From Tubiluchus corallicola (Eukaryota > Priapulida > Priapulimorpha > Priapulimorphida > Tubiluchidae), in NCBI GenBank assembly GCA_030141605.1, contig JAQGDQ010000350.1:42098-104097 (forward strand): a DNA stretch of 62,000 nucleotides, written 5' to 3'. The translations under genes were made by a program, and so were the position numbers. The notes below the pieces were generated by a model. The model saw only the letters and a list, made by a program, of their open reading frames with translations, was not told the origin of the DNA and searched no databases. Positions 27,701 through 42,700 of the stretch are shown here, piece after piece. Each line of letters begins with the position of its first letter. Position 1 is the first letter of the stretch.

Positions 27701-30700
27701 TGGAAAACGAACCTTTTTTCACTGATATTTCCTATACTTTCTTACTATGTAACTTTATAAACAGGTTGCTTTCGCTGTGAACCCGGTTTCGTTCTCGTTG
27801 CCGTTGTTGTTCATGTAATAAGTTTTTGCTAATTTTTCTATTGTGACTTTACAATAGAGTAAGTTATAAGTTCTTTCTCTAAACTTTTACAATAAAATGG
27901 ATTCTACGACAACAATAAACGGAATTTGAATCGACATATCTTGGTAGTTGAGCAGAAAAAGGCTAACTTTGTAATGAAATGATTCTCATTCTTGCTTTGT
28001 TTACCAACTGCTTGAGAATGTTCTTTTATTTTCCAATATTTTCCTTTATCCGCAAAGACATTCTAGAAAATTATTGTGTGGTTTTAGTAGTTTTTGTGGC
28101 CATCTTAGTCACAGCCTGCTTGTGAAATGCTAACGTTTCATGAAGTGTTTAATTAAGGTTTTTGTGGAGTTCTCCTTGCATATTGTGAATAACGAAGGTG
28201 CTCGTGTAAACGGAGCTGTTTACGTGTTGATGTTTGTTTGTGGTGTGTTAGCTGAAAGTAATGTTAAAATTGTACAGTTTACCTTATGTGAACTATTGAC
28301 TGTTTTGTGTTTTAACATGAGTAGTATGTCAGTTTTTCTTTGCATGAATTTCCTGTTTTCTGAAGTAACAGCAGAACAGTTTGTTGACTAAGTAAGCATG
28401 GTTAGGACGAATAGCTGAGTAGTCGCAGTGTGTGCTTTGTGGCCGAAGTTAAGCAACATGAATGGCATTATGTTACTGGATGGGTGTTGTTTTTGCAGAC
28501 TTTTGTTCACGTGTTCAAGGAGAAAGCGCTCGGTGATCTACCGGATGGGCATCTGTGGTTGAGTGTTTTCATGAAGCCACCTCAGAGTGACTTCACAAGA
28601 GTTCAGGTTAGAAGTTCCAATTTCAAGTAAACTGTTTTTCTTCTTGCAAAATGTGCAAGCTTGTTGATGTTGAAGTGATCATTAGCTTTCATACGTTCGT
28701 ATATTTAGTTACATAAGCACATCACTTTACCACGACATCGAAAAGACCACGAAGTTTCACAACATCACAGACCTAACTGGACCTTGTAATGTCAATGCTG
28801 TCAGTTTTAAATAAAAAAATCATGTTATTTAACTGTTGCATCTGGTTTTTCATTTTAAAAGTTATTGGGTTTTTGTTACTGTACGATATGTTTTGCTTGC
28901 TACTCATAGTGATGTTCTAGCACATTATGTTCTGTTTCAACAAGTTGCACGTATGGTGTGTGCAACACTTTATAACATGATCGTGCACATCATGTTTTAT
29001 TTCAAAAATAAAATATGCACTATCTTTACTGTTCTCTTGCACATAATGTTGCTTTTCAACGAGTTACATGTGTGTTATCACAGCTTTTTAGAATAGTACT
29101 CTTGCACATTATGTTCCCTTTCAGCGAGCTACATGTGTCTTATCACTGCTTCTCACAACAATGCTCACGCACATTATGTTTTTTGGCATTCCCACTGATA
29201 ATCCTGAAGATCAAGTAGCATTTCGCAACATACAATTTTCTATAGTACCGGTCATGGTTGGTAAGATTGCTCATATCAATTTCATATCAATATCGTTTCT
29301 CCATGTTATTTCTCAGTAACTTTTATCGTGTTTTAGCATCATTAAGTTAGATTATTAACACTTGATTATCAATATTATCAATAAATTTCATGTAATTCAT
29401 CATGTTTACTGTGTTTATAGTTATTGAGAGTGTCACTATCATCTATCCGGTGCACATATTCCTCGTGCTGTTGTTTCCATGTAACTCATCATGTTTACTG
29501 TGTTTATAGTTATTGAGAGTGTCACTATCATCTATCCGGTGCACATATTCCTCGTGCTGTTGTTTCCATGTAATTCATCATATTTACTGTGTTTACAGTT
29601 ATTGAGAGTGTCACTATCATCTATCCGGTGCACATATTCCTCGTGCTGTTGTTTCCATGTAACTCATCATGTTTACTGTGTTTATAGTTATTGAGAGTGT
29701 CACTATCATCTATCCGGTGCACATATTCCTCGTGCTGTTGTTTCCATGTAATTCATCATATTTACTGTGTTTACAGTTATTGAGAGTGTCACTATCATCT
29801 ATCCGGTGCACATATTCCTCATGCTGTTGTTTCCATGTAACTCATCATGTTTACTGTGTTTATAGTTATTGAGAGTGTCACTATCATCTATCCGGTGCAC
29901 ATATTCCTAGTGCTGTTGTTTCCATGTAACTCATCATGTTTACTGTGTTTATAGTTATTGAGAGTGTCACTATCATCTATCCGGTGCACATATTCCTCGT
30001 GCTGTTGTTTCCATGTAACTCATCATGTTTACTGTGTTTATAGTTATTGAGAGTGTCACTATCATCTATCCGGTGCACATATTCCTTGTGCTGTTGTTTC
30101 CATGTAACTCATCATGTTTACTGTGTTTATAGTTATTGAGAGTGTCACTATCATCTATCCGGTGCACATATTCCTCGTGCTGTTGTTTCCATGTAACTCA
30201 TCATATTTACTGTGTTTACAGTTATTGAGAATGTCACTATCATCTATCCGGTGCACATATTCCTCGTGCTGTTGTTTCCATGTAACTCATCATGTTTACT
30301 GTGTTTATAGTTATTGAGAGTGTCACTATCATCTATCCGGTGCACATATTCCTTGTGCTGTTGTTTCCATGTAACTCATCATGTTTACTGTGTTTACAGT
30401 TATTGAGAGTGTCACTATCATCTATCCGGTGCACATATTCCTCGTGCTGTTGTTTCCATGTAACTCATCATGTTTACTGTGTTTATAGTTATTGAGAGTG
30501 TCACTATCATCTATCCGGTGCACATATTCCTCGTGCTGTTGTTTCCATGTAACTCATCATGTTTACTGTGTTTACAGTTATTGAGAGTGTCACTATCATC
30601 TATCCGGTGCACATATTCCTCGTGCTGTTGTTTCCATGTAACTCATCATGTTTACTGTGTTTATAGTTATTGAGAGTGTCACTATCATCTATCCGGTGCA

Positions 30701-33700
30701 CATATTCCTCGTGCTGTTGTTTCCATGTAACTCATCATGTTTACTGTGTTTACAGTTATTGAGAGTGTCACTATCATCTATCCGGTGCACATATTCCTCA
30801 TGCTGTTGTTTCCATGTAACTCATCATGTTTACTGTGTTTATAGTTATTGAGAGTGTCACTATCATCTATCCGGTGCACATATTCCTCGTGCTGTTGTTT
30901 CCATGTAACTCATCATGTTTACTGTGTTTATAGTTATTGAGAGTGTCACTATCATCTATCCGGTGCACATATTCCTCGTGCTGTTGTTTCCATGTAATTC
31001 ATCATGTTTACTGTGTTTACAGTTATTGAGAGTGTCACTATCATCTATCCGGTGCACATATTCCTCGTGCTGTTGTTTCCATGTAACTCATCATGTTTAC
31101 TGTGTTTATAGTTATTGAGAGTGTCACTATCATCTATCCGGTGCACATATTCCTCGTGCTGTTGTTTCCATGTAACTCATCATGTTTACTGTGTTTATAG
31201 TTATTGAGAGTGTCACTATCATCTATCCGGTGCACATATTCCTCGTGCTGTTGTTTCCATGTAACTCATCATGTTTACTGTGTTTATAGTTATTGAGAGT
31301 GTCACTATCATCTATCCGGTGCACATATTCCTCGTGCTGTTGTTTCCATGTAACTCATCATGTTTACTGTGTTTATAGTTATTGAGAGTGTCACTATCAT
31401 CTATCCGGTGCACATATTCCTCGTGCTGTTGTTTCCATGTAACTCATCATGTTTACTGTGTTTATAGTTATTGAGAGTGTCACTATCATCTATCCGGTGC
31501 ACATATTCCTCGTGCTGTTGTTTCCATGTAACTCATCATGTTTACTGTGTTTATAGTTATTGAGAGTGTCACTATCATCTATCCGGTGCACATATTCCTC
31601 GTGCTGTTGTTTCCATGTAACTCATCATGTTTACTGTGTTTATAGTTATTGAGAGTGTCACTATCATCTATCCGGTGCACATATTCCTCGTGCTGTTGTT
31701 TCCATGTAACTCATCATGTTTACTGTGTTTATAGTTATTGAGAGTGTCACTATCATCTATCCGGTGCACATATTCCTCGTGCTGTTGTTTCCATGTAACT
31801 CATCATGTTTACTGTGTTTATAGTTATTGAGAGTGTCACTATCATCTATCCGGTGCACATATTCCTCGTGCTGTTGTTTCCATGTAACTCATCATGTTTA
31901 CTGTGTTTATAGTTATTGAGAGTGTCACTATCATCTATCCGGTGCACATATTCCTCGTGCTGTTGTTTCCATGTAACTCATCATGTTTACTGTGTTTATA
32001 GTTATTGAGAGTGTCACTATCATCTATCCGGTGCACATATTCCTCGTGCTGTTGTTTCCATGTAACTCATCATATTTACTGTGTTTACAGTTATTGAGAG
32101 TGTCACTATCATCTATCCGGTGCACATATTCCTCGTGCTGTTGTTTCCATGTAACTCATCATGTTTACTGTGTTTATAGTTATTGAGAGTGTCACTATCA
32201 TCTATCCGGTGCACATATTCCTCGTGCTGTTGTTTCCATGTAACTCATCATGTTTACTGTGTTTATAGTTATTGAGGTGTTTTTTTGCACATATTCCTGT
32301 GCTGTTGTTTCCATGTAACTCATCATATTTACTGTGTTTACAGTTATTGAGAGTGTCACTATCATCTATCCGGTGCACATATTCCTCGTGCTGTTGTTTC
32401 CATGTAACTCATCATGTTTACTGTGTTTATAGTTATTGAGAGTGTCACTATCATCTATCCGGTGCACATATTCCTCGTGCTGTTGTTTCCATGTAACTCA
32501 TCATGTTTACTGTGTTTATAGTTATTGAGAGTGTCACTATCATCTATCCGGTGCACATATTCCTCGTGCTGTTGTTTCCATGTAACTCATCATGTTTACT
32601 GTGTTTATAGTTATTGAGAGTGTCACTATCATCTATCCGGTGCTCATATTCCTCGTGCTGTTGTTTCCATGTAACTCATCATATTTACTGTGTTTACAGT
32701 TATTGAGAGTGTCACTATCATCTATCCGGTGCACATATTCCTCGTGCTGTTGTTTCCATGTAACTCATCATGTTTACTGTGTTTATAGTTATTGAGAGTG
32801 TCACTATCATCTATCCGGTGCACATATTCCTCGTGCTGTTGTTTCCATGTAACTCATCATATTTACTGTGTTTACAGTTATTGAGAGTGTCACTATCATC
32901 TATCCGGTGCACATATTCCTCGTGCTGTTGTTTCCATGTAACTCATCATGTTTACTGTGTTTATAGTTATTGAGAGTGTCACTATCATCTATCCGGTGCA
33001 CATATTCCTCGTGCTGTTGTTTCGCTTTGCGCGGAGACATGAGGTGAAGAGTCGTTCCTTGAGGAAACCTACAATATGTTCTGAACACGGGTAAGACCTA
33101 AATTACTAGATTCATGCAACGCAGTCTGCCATTTTCCTGTTTTGCTTCCTGTCTCATTAACAAAAAATAGTGCTAACCTTTTGCTACGATTAAGGCCTTT
33201 TGTTGTTCACATCAGTTCAGTTATTAACGTGGATTCTCTTGTATTGAGTGTTATTAACGTGGACACTCTTGTATTGAGTGTTATTAACGTGGACTCTCTT
33301 GTGTTGAATGTTATTAACGTGGACTCTCTTGTACTGAGTGTTATTAACGTGGACTCTCTTGTACTGAGTGTTATTAACGTGGACTCTCTCGCATTGAGTG
33401 TTATTAACGTGGGCTCTCTCGTATTGAGTGTTATTAACGTGGACTCTCTTGTATTGAGTGTTATTAACGTGGACTCTCTTGTATTGAGTGTTATTAACGT
33501 GGACTCTCTTGTATTGAGTGTTATTAACGTGGACTCTCTTGTACTGAGTGTTATTAACGTGGATTCTCTCGTATTGAGTGTTATTAATGTGGACTCTCTT
33601 GTATTGAGTGTTATTAACGTGGACTCTCTTGTATTGAGTGTTATTAACGTGGACTCTCTTGTATTGAGTGTTATTAACGTGGACTCTCTTGTATTGAGTG

Positions 33701-36700
33701 TTATTAACGTGGACTCTCTTGTATTGAGTGTTATTAGCGTGGACTCTCTCGTATTGAGTGTTATTAACGTGGACTCTCTTGTATTGAGTGTTATTAACGT
33801 GGACTCTCTTGTATTGAGTGTTATTAACGTGGACTCACTTGTATTGAGTGTTATTAACGTGGTCTCTCTTGTACTGAGTGTTATTAACGTGGACTCTCTC
33901 GTATTGAGTGTTATTAACGTTGGCTCTCTTGTATTGAGTGTTATTAACGTGGACTCTCTTGTATTGAGTGTTATTAACGTGGATTCTCTCGTATTGAGTG
34001 TTATTAACGTGGACTCTCTTGTATTGAGTGTTATTAACGTGGACTCTCTTGTATTGAGTGTTATTAACGTGGACTCTCTTGTATTGAGTGTTATTAACGT
34101 GGACTCTCTTGTATTGAGTGTTATTAACGTGGACTCTCTTGTATTGAGTGTTATTAACGTGGACTCTCTTGTATTGAGTGTTATTAATGTGGACTCTCTT
34201 GTATTGAGTGTTATTAACGTGAACTCTCTCGTATTGAGTGTTATTAACTTTGGCTCTCTTGTATTGAGTGTTATTAACGTGGATTCTCTTGTACTGAGTG
34301 TTATTAACGTGGACACTCTTGTTTTGAGTGTTATTAACGTGGACTCTCTTGTACTGAGTGTTATTAACGTGGACTCTTGTGTTGAGTGTTATTAACGTGG
34401 ACTCTCTTGTATTGAGTGTTATTAACGTGGATTCTCTTGTACTGAGTGTTATTAACGTGGACTCTCTTGTTTTGAGTGTTATTAACGTGGACTCTCTTGT
34501 ATTGAGTGTTATTAACGTGGACTCTCTTGTATTGAGTGTTATTAACGTGGACTCTCTTGTATTGAGTGTTATTAACGTGGACTCTCTTGTATTGAGTGTT
34601 ATTAACGTGGACTCTCTTGTACTGAGTGTTATTAACGTGACTTCTTTGAGTGTTATTAACGTGGACTCTCTTGTATTGAGTGTTATTAACGTGGACTCTT
34701 GTACTGAGTGTTATTAACGTGGACTCTCTTGTATTGAGTGTTATTAACGTGGACTCTCTTGTATTGAGTGTTATTAACGTGGACTCTCTTGTATTGAGTG
34801 TTATTAACGTGGACTCTCTTGTATTGAGTGTTATTAACGTGGACTCTCTTGTATTGAGTGTTATTAACGTGGACTCTCTTGTATTGAGTGTTATTAACGT
34901 GGACTCTCTTGTATTGAGTGTTATTAACGTGGACTCTCTTGTATTGAGTGTTATTAACGTGGACTCTCTTGTATTGAGTGTTATTAACGTGGACTCTCTT
35001 GTACTGAGTGTTATTAACGTGAACTCTCTCGTATTGAGTGTTATTAACTTTGGCTCTCTTGTATTGAGTGTTATTAACGTGGACTCTCTTGTATTGAGTG
35101 TTATTAACGTGGACTCTTGTACTGAGTGTTATTAACGTGGACTCTCTTGTATTGAGTGTTATTAACGTGGACTCTCTGTTGGTTTTGTGTTTTGTTGAGT
35201 GTTATTAACGTGGACTCTCTTGTTTTGAGTGTTATTAACGTGGACTCTCTTGTATTGAGTGTTATTAACGTGGATTCTCTCGTATTGAGTGTTATTAACG
35301 TGGACTCTCTTGTATTGAGTGTTATTAACGTGGACTCTCTTGTATTGAGTGTTATTAACGTGGACTCTCTTGTATTGAGTGTTATTAACGTGGACTCTCT
35401 TGTATTGAGTGTTATTAATGTGGACTCTCTTGTATTGAGTGTTATTAACGTGGACTCTCTTGTATTGAGTGTTATTAACGTGGACTCTCTTGTATTGAGT
35501 GTTATTAACGTGGACTCTCTTGTATTGAGTGTTATTAACGTGGACTCTCTTGTATTGAGTGTTATTAACGTGGACTCTCTTGTATTGAGTGTTATTAACG
35601 TGGACTCTCTTGTATTGAGTGTTATTAACGTGGACTCTCTTGTATTGAGTGTTATTAACGTGGGCTCTCTTGTACTGAGTGTTATTAATGTGGACTCTCT
35701 TGTATTGAGTGTTATTAACGTGAACTCTCTCGTATTGAGTGTTATTAGACTTTGGCTCTCTTGTATTGAGTGTTATTAACGTGGATTCTCTTGTACTGAG
35801 TGTTATTAACGTGGACTCTCTTGTTTTGAGTGTTATTAACGTGGACTCTCTTGTACTGAGTGTTATTAACGTGGACTCTCTTGTGTTGAGTGTTATTAAC
35901 GTGGACTCTCTTGTATTGAGTGTTATTAACGTGGACTCTCTCGTATTGAGTGTTATTAATGTGGACTCTCTTGTATTGAGTGTTATTAACGTGGACTCTC
36001 TTGTACTGAGTGTTATTAACGTGGACTCTCTTGTACTGAGTGTTATTAACGTGGACTCTCTTGTATTGAGTGTTATTAACGTGGACTCTCTTGTATTGAG
36101 TGTTATTAACGTGGACTCTCTTGTATTGAGTGTTATTAACGTGGACTCTCTTGTATTGAGTGTTATTAACGTGGACTCTCTTGTATTGAGTGTTATTAAC
36201 GTGGACTCTCTTGTATTGAGTGTTATTAACGTGGACTCTCTTGTATTGAGTGTTATTAACGTGGACTCTCTTGTATTGAGTGTTATTAACGTGGACTCTC
36301 TTGTATTGAGTGTTATTAACGTGGACTCTCTTGTATTGAGTGTTATTAACGTGGACTCTCTTGTATTGAGTGTTATTAACGTGGACTCTCTTGTATTGAG
36401 TGTTATTAACGTGGACTCTCTTGTATTGAGTGTTATTAACGTGGACTCTCTTGTATTGAGTGTTATTAACGTGGACTCTCTTGTATTGAGTGTTATTAAC
36501 GTGGACTCTCTTGTATTGAGTGTTATTAACGTGGACTCTCTTGTATTGAGTGTTATTAACGTGGACTCTCTTGTATTGAGTGTTATTAACGTGGACTCTC
36601 TTGTATTGAGTGTTATTAACGTGGACTCTCTTGTATTGAGTGTTATTAACGTGGACTCTCTTGTATTGAGTGTTATTAACGTGGACTCTCTTGTATTGAG

Positions 36701-39700
36701 TGTTATTAACGTGGACTCTCTTGTATTGAGTGTTATTAACGTGGACTCTCTTGTATTGAGTGTTATAACGTGACTCTCTTGTATTGAGTGTTATAACGTG
36801 GACTCTCTTGTACTGAGTGTTATTAACGTGGACTCTCTTGTACTGAGTGTTATTAACGTGGACTCTCTTGTATTGAGTGTTATTAACGTGGACTCTCTTG
36901 TATTGAGTGTTATTAACGTGGACTCTCTTGTATTGAGTGTTATTAACGTGGACTCTCTTGTATTGAGTGTTATTAACGTGGACTCTCTTGTATTGAGTGT
37001 TATTAACGTGGACTCTCTTGTACTGAGTGTTATTAACGTGGACTCTCTTGTATTGAGTGTTATTAACGTGGACTCTCTTGTACTGAGTGTTATTAACGTG
37101 GACTCTCTTGTATTGAGTGTTATTAATGTGGACTCTCTTGTACTGAGTGTTATTAACGTGGACTCTCTTGTACTGAGTGTTATTAACGTGGTCTCTCTTG
37201 TATTGAGTGTTATTAACGTGGACTCTCTTGTACTGAGTGTTATTAACGTGGACTCTCTTGTACTGAGTGTTATTAACGTGGACTCTCTTCTATTGAGTGT
37301 TATTAACGTGGACTCTTGTACTGAGTGTTGCATTTTATTGCTTAGATTCACCATTCCATCTTCCTTAAGAAAAAGCAGAACAAGTTCCATGAGACGGCAA
37401 TCTAAATTATCGGTAAGTCAACACTATTCAATATGTTGTGTAAAAACATTTGCAATTTTTAGATATAACAATTGTGTATCATTAGTAGGTCCTGTCCGTC
37501 TGCGATAGATCTGTTTCACTCTTACCTTGTCCTCTCTTATTTCTGCATTGCACTACTATTTTACCCAGTCTTCTTTTTTCATTTTTCTCTTTGTTTTGCT
37601 TCGCGGTTTTCTGCTTTTGTTTATCTTTACACTTTATTGCATTTCCAAGTACCTCACTGCACTCGGTGATGTTGCAGTGGTGATGTTGCAGTGGTAATAG
37701 TGAACAGAATGTGCCAAACGTTCATTCCTACATTTTGTAAAAGAGTTTAAGGATTTCTCCAGACACTCCCAGTCGTCTGGACTATTGTTTCTTTCTTTAT
37801 GAAATACCTAATCGATCATATCTTGTTTTTTCCGAAATTTTTTACTAAAAAGTCTCCAAAACACCTAAAATTCATCAATTTGTGCCCTTGTCGGGCGCTG
37901 CTTCATACCTTTTTGAGGAAGTCTCCAGTGTGCCACCCACTCCCCTAGTGTGTGTTTAGAGATCTCCATTACTTTTTAAAGCTAATATCACCACTGCTTT
38001 TACCATATCTGTTCTATTCCATGTCATTCCACAATGTTTATTTTGTTCTGTCCCATGCCATTCTACTGTATTAATTCTCTTTTCTTACCTTTAATTTCCA
38101 CCTCTTTTTCGTGTAAAGGTGGAAAGTGAAACTTCGAGCAAGAGGCGCTGGGAAGCCAGGGACCTGAACTTCGGACTGTTGCTCCCATTTGAAACGGAAG
38201 ACGACTGGCTGGAGTGGGTCAGGCGCACGGGTCAGACACTAGACTCTGATCTCCGGGAAGTTTCCGAGCAACTTGATGGGACGTGGATAGTACTTCAGGA
38301 ACTGAAACGAAGCATTGACTGTGACACCGACCAACCATCCGAACTGTGCTCGGAAACCGGGCCGTACCGTTGCATTCATCGCGTTGATCTGAAAAAGGCA
38401 AAGAAAAAGCTTTCAAGGGTCACGGCAATGTCTGGTGACATGATTGATGATGACCGCGATCCTCTCCCGTTCCCGGATTGCTTGTATACTTGTGCCACAA
38501 AAGAAACGTCGTCATCATTCTCGTTGCCGTGGTTTTGCGTTTACATCGGATGGTTCATTGCCGTATTCCTTTCACTCTTGTGTTCGTACCTAGTCATGCT
38601 GTACGGTCTAAAGTTTGGTTATGCTAAGAGTGCTGACTGGGTGATGTCTATGATTCTGTCCGTCTTTCAAAGTATCTTCATCTTTGATCCACTCCAAGTC
38701 GTCTTGTACGCCGCCATCGTTGCCTACAACTTTCCCAGGCCTTGGGAATTCAAGCATAGCAAAGTTGACGTACCAATTCTGCAAGAAGATTACGAGTGGT
38801 TAGAGGAATGGCATGAGAAGTACAGCAGGTACTTTGATCATGAAAGATAAAACTCTACATATAACTGATTGACCCCTAACAAAACGACTTCTCAATATGT
38901 TTTCGTTGTTTACAATGTTTGCAAAGTATGTAGCTTATTATATGCTGCTTATTTTTCCTATTTTCCTATTTTGGAAGCAGGTAAACTAATTAGACTGTAA
39001 GACTTGCATGACAACGTAAAAGTTCAAAACAATGTTGTATCTGAACACAAACTTGCTTGATTGTGGTAATTTGTGTTGATTCGACCTCGTATCTGAACAC
39101 AAACTTGCTTGATTGTGGTAATTTGTGTTGATTCGACCTCGTATCTGAACACAAACTTGCTTGATTGTGGTAATTTGTGTTGATTTGACCTCGTATCTGA
39201 ACACAAACTTGCTTGATTGTGGTAATTTGTGTTGATTCGACCTCGTATCTGAACACAAACTTGCTTGATTGTAGTAATTTGTGTTGATTCGACCTCGTAT
39301 CTGAACACAAACTTGCTTGATTGTAGTAATTTGTGTTGATTTGACCTCGTATCTGAACACAAACTTGCTTGATTGTAGTAATTTGTGTTGATTTGACCTC
39401 GTATCTGAACACAAACTTGCTTGATTGTAGTAATTTGTGTTGATTCGACCTCGTATCTGAACACAAACTTGCTTGATTGTAGTAATTTGTGTTGATTCGA
39501 CCTCGTATCTGAACACAAACTTGCTTGATTGTAGTAATTTGTGTTGATTTGACCTCGTATCTGAACACAAACTTGCTTGATTGTAGTAATTTGTGTTGAT
39601 TCGTCCTCGTATCTGAACACAAACTTGCTTGATTGTAGTAATTTGTGTTGATTTGACCTCGTATCTGAACACAAACTTGCTTGATTGTAGTAATTTGTGT

Positions 39701-42700
39701 TGATTTGATCTCGTATCTGAACACAAACTTGCTTGATTGTAATAATTTGTGTGGAGTTCGACCTCGTATCTGAACACAAACTTGCTTGATTGTAGTTTTC
39801 ATTCACAGATCGATTTTCGTCTGAAAAAACTGAAACATAAATGGGTGTGCAGTGTGGAAAAAGTTGCATTGTTTGTGTGTGAGTGCGTGTTATGTATGTA
39901 CGTGCATGTGTGCATGTGTGTGTGGGTGCTCGCATGCAAGTGTGAGTGCGTGTTTTGTATGTACGTGTGTGTGTGTATGTGTGCGTGCATGCATGTCTGT
40001 ATGGGTGTTCGCATGCAAGTGTGAGTGCGTGTTATGTATGTATGTGCGTGTGTGTATGTGTGCGTGCATGCATGTATGAGTGGGTGTTCGCATGCAAGTG
40101 TGAGTGCGTGTGTGCATGTGTGTGTGCATGCGTGTGTGTATGGGTGTTCGCATGCAAGTGTGAGTGTGTGTTATGTATGTACGTGCGTGTATGTGTGTGT
40201 GCATGCATGTGTGAGTGTGTGTTATGTATGTACGTGCGTGTATGTGTGTGTGCATGCATGTGTGAGTGGGTGTTATGTATGTACGTGCATGTGTGTATGT
40301 GTGTGTGCATGCATGTGTGAGTGGGTGTTATGTATGTATGTGCATGTGTGCATGCATGCGTGTGTGTATGGGTGTTCGCATGCAAGTGTGAGTGTGTATG
40401 TGTGCACAGAATGAGTGTTTTCATCATCTTCAATTAATGTGCCACACCTATTACCTAATTGCCTTAAGCATTATGTCTCTCTCAATGTGCATTCTGGATT
40501 ATACCCCACAGAACGGTACAGAGTTTTTCTTCCTCGATTAATTAGCCGTGACGTCCTAATAAGGGTGTGTGTTGCTGCAGTAAAAAAAATTTAATTTTTG
40601 TCACAGCATGTGAGAGAGAAATGATTAGACTTAAACTAAACTAAATCACCAATCAAACTATGTTGATTAAATTTGTTCAAACTGAATCTGATCTGAATAT
40701 GACTAATATTTGGTTTAGCAAATGGAGCTCTATCAGGTAGTCTGTACACTAAGCTAGATTTTCATTGCTAATCGTCTGTTTCAGTACCGTAAAGAAGCAT
40801 CGTAGTCAGTACACGTTCATTCCTCCCACCATTGAGCTAATCATCTGTTTCAGTACCGTAAAGAAGCATCGTAGTCAGTACACGTTCATTCCTCCCACCA
40901 TTGAGCAGGTGCTGAAAGCGAGGGAACACCGGAAGCACCAAAAAGTGATGAGTGACACCACCTGGGAGTTAGCTCTCTTCCTTCTTTTCATCTTCTTTCT
41001 GTCCAACATCGTCTATCGATTTCGTGATGAGAGGTAAGAGGAAACAAGACCTCTGGCAACTCGAGGTATCGGAGTACAGTAAAAAGCTGATAATATGATT
41101 ACATGTCAGATATTGAATTCACTGTTTTGCTGGGGCAACTAGATATTTCTGTAGATGATCGTTTTTGAACTGAATGAGGTGTAGTTGTCACGGAACAAAT
41201 TTATAGTAATGAATTCCATAGATATGAAGCTCATTTCTCTTCAGTTGTTTTTTATTTGACTGATTTGCAACACAAAACATTAAACAATTTACTTAATGAT
41301 AATAACAATACAATAGTAAAAACAGAAATGGTTTGGAAATCGTACAAACCAGCCTCGAGTAGAGTAGGAAGATGAGCTTTCAAGACTCACCACTAGATGG
41401 CGCAAACACATTCATGGTGCAGACAGAGTATTACATACAAAATAGTTCAAAGTTTTAAAACAGTATTCAGTTATAAAGACGATGAATGATAATAATACAC
41501 ACAAATGAGATTAGAGGTAATTAGAAAAAGCTCTAGCAACGAAAAACTAGGTCTGTGAAGCACACAGTAAAACACTTTTTGTGTATTCTAAGATTGCATG
41601 CATGTATCTTTAGCTGCAATTCACTGAATTGTAAATAACTTTTATGATTTTCATCTACTTTATAAACAAATTTCGGAAAAGAATGGATGGGGAGAAAAAC
41701 AGTGTCATTTGGGTACATAGCAAAATGCTAATATTTTTCTCCTGTCTACAAGAGTGGATGAGGAGAAAAACAGTGTCATTTGGGTACATAGCAAAACGTT
41801 AATATTTTTCTTCTGTCTACAAGAATGGATGGGGAGAAAAACAGTGTCATTTGGGTACATAGCAAAACGTTAATATATTTCTCCTGTCTACAAGAATGGA
41901 TGGGGAGAAAAACAGTGTCATTTGGGTACATAGCAAAACGTTAATATTTTTCTTCTGTCTACAAGAATGGATGGGGAGAAAAACAGTGTCATTTGGGTAC
42001 ATAGCAAAACGTTAATATTTTTCTTCTGTCTACAAGAATGGATGGGGAGAAAAACAGTGTCATTTGGGTACATAGCAAAACGTTAATATTTTTCTTCTGT
42101 CTACAAGAATGGATGGGGAGAAAAACAGTGTCATTTGGGTACATAGCAAAACGTTAATATTTTTCTTCTGTCTACAAGAATGGATGAGGAGAAAAACAGT
42201 GTCATTTGGGTGCATAGCAAAACGTTAATATTTTTCTTCTGTCTACAAGAATGCATGGGGAGAAAAACAGTGTCATTTGGGTGCATAGCAAAACGTTAAT
42301 ATTTTTCTTCTGTCTACAAGAATGGATGGGGAGAAAAACAGTGTCATTTGGGTACATAGCAAAACGTTAATATTTTTCTTCTGTCTACAAGAATGGATGG
42401 GGAGAAAAACAGTGTCATTTGGGTACATAGCAAAACGTTAATATTTTTCTTCTGTCTACAAGAATGGATGGGGAGAAAAACAGTGTCATTTGGGTACATA
42501 GCAAAACGTTAATATTTTTCTTCTGTCTACAAGAATGGATGGGGAGAAAAACAGTGTCATTTGGGTACATAGCAAAACGTTAATATTTTTCTTCTGTCTA
42601 CAAGAATGGATGGGGAGAAAAACAGTGTCATTTGGGTACATAGCAAAACGTTAATATTTTTCTTCTGTCTACAAGAATGGATGGGGAGAAAAACAGTGTC

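Noticed and set aside
29390-33020. CRISPR-like array
   Set aside because: Units are contiguous with no unique spacers, in a eukaryotic intron. It is a minisatellite.
33142-37508. Long open frames (up to about 417 codons) over the 30-bp array
   Set aside because: The period is a multiple of three and the unit lacks stops, so open frames arise automatically on both strands. There is no start context, splice join or family match.
38986-39935. Three overlapping - strand frames of about 260-300 codons
   Set aside because: The 52-bp array is open in all three frames; this is repeat, not coding.
39749-40433. Cys/Val-rich and His/Thr-rich frames
   Set aside because: TG-rich microsatellite.
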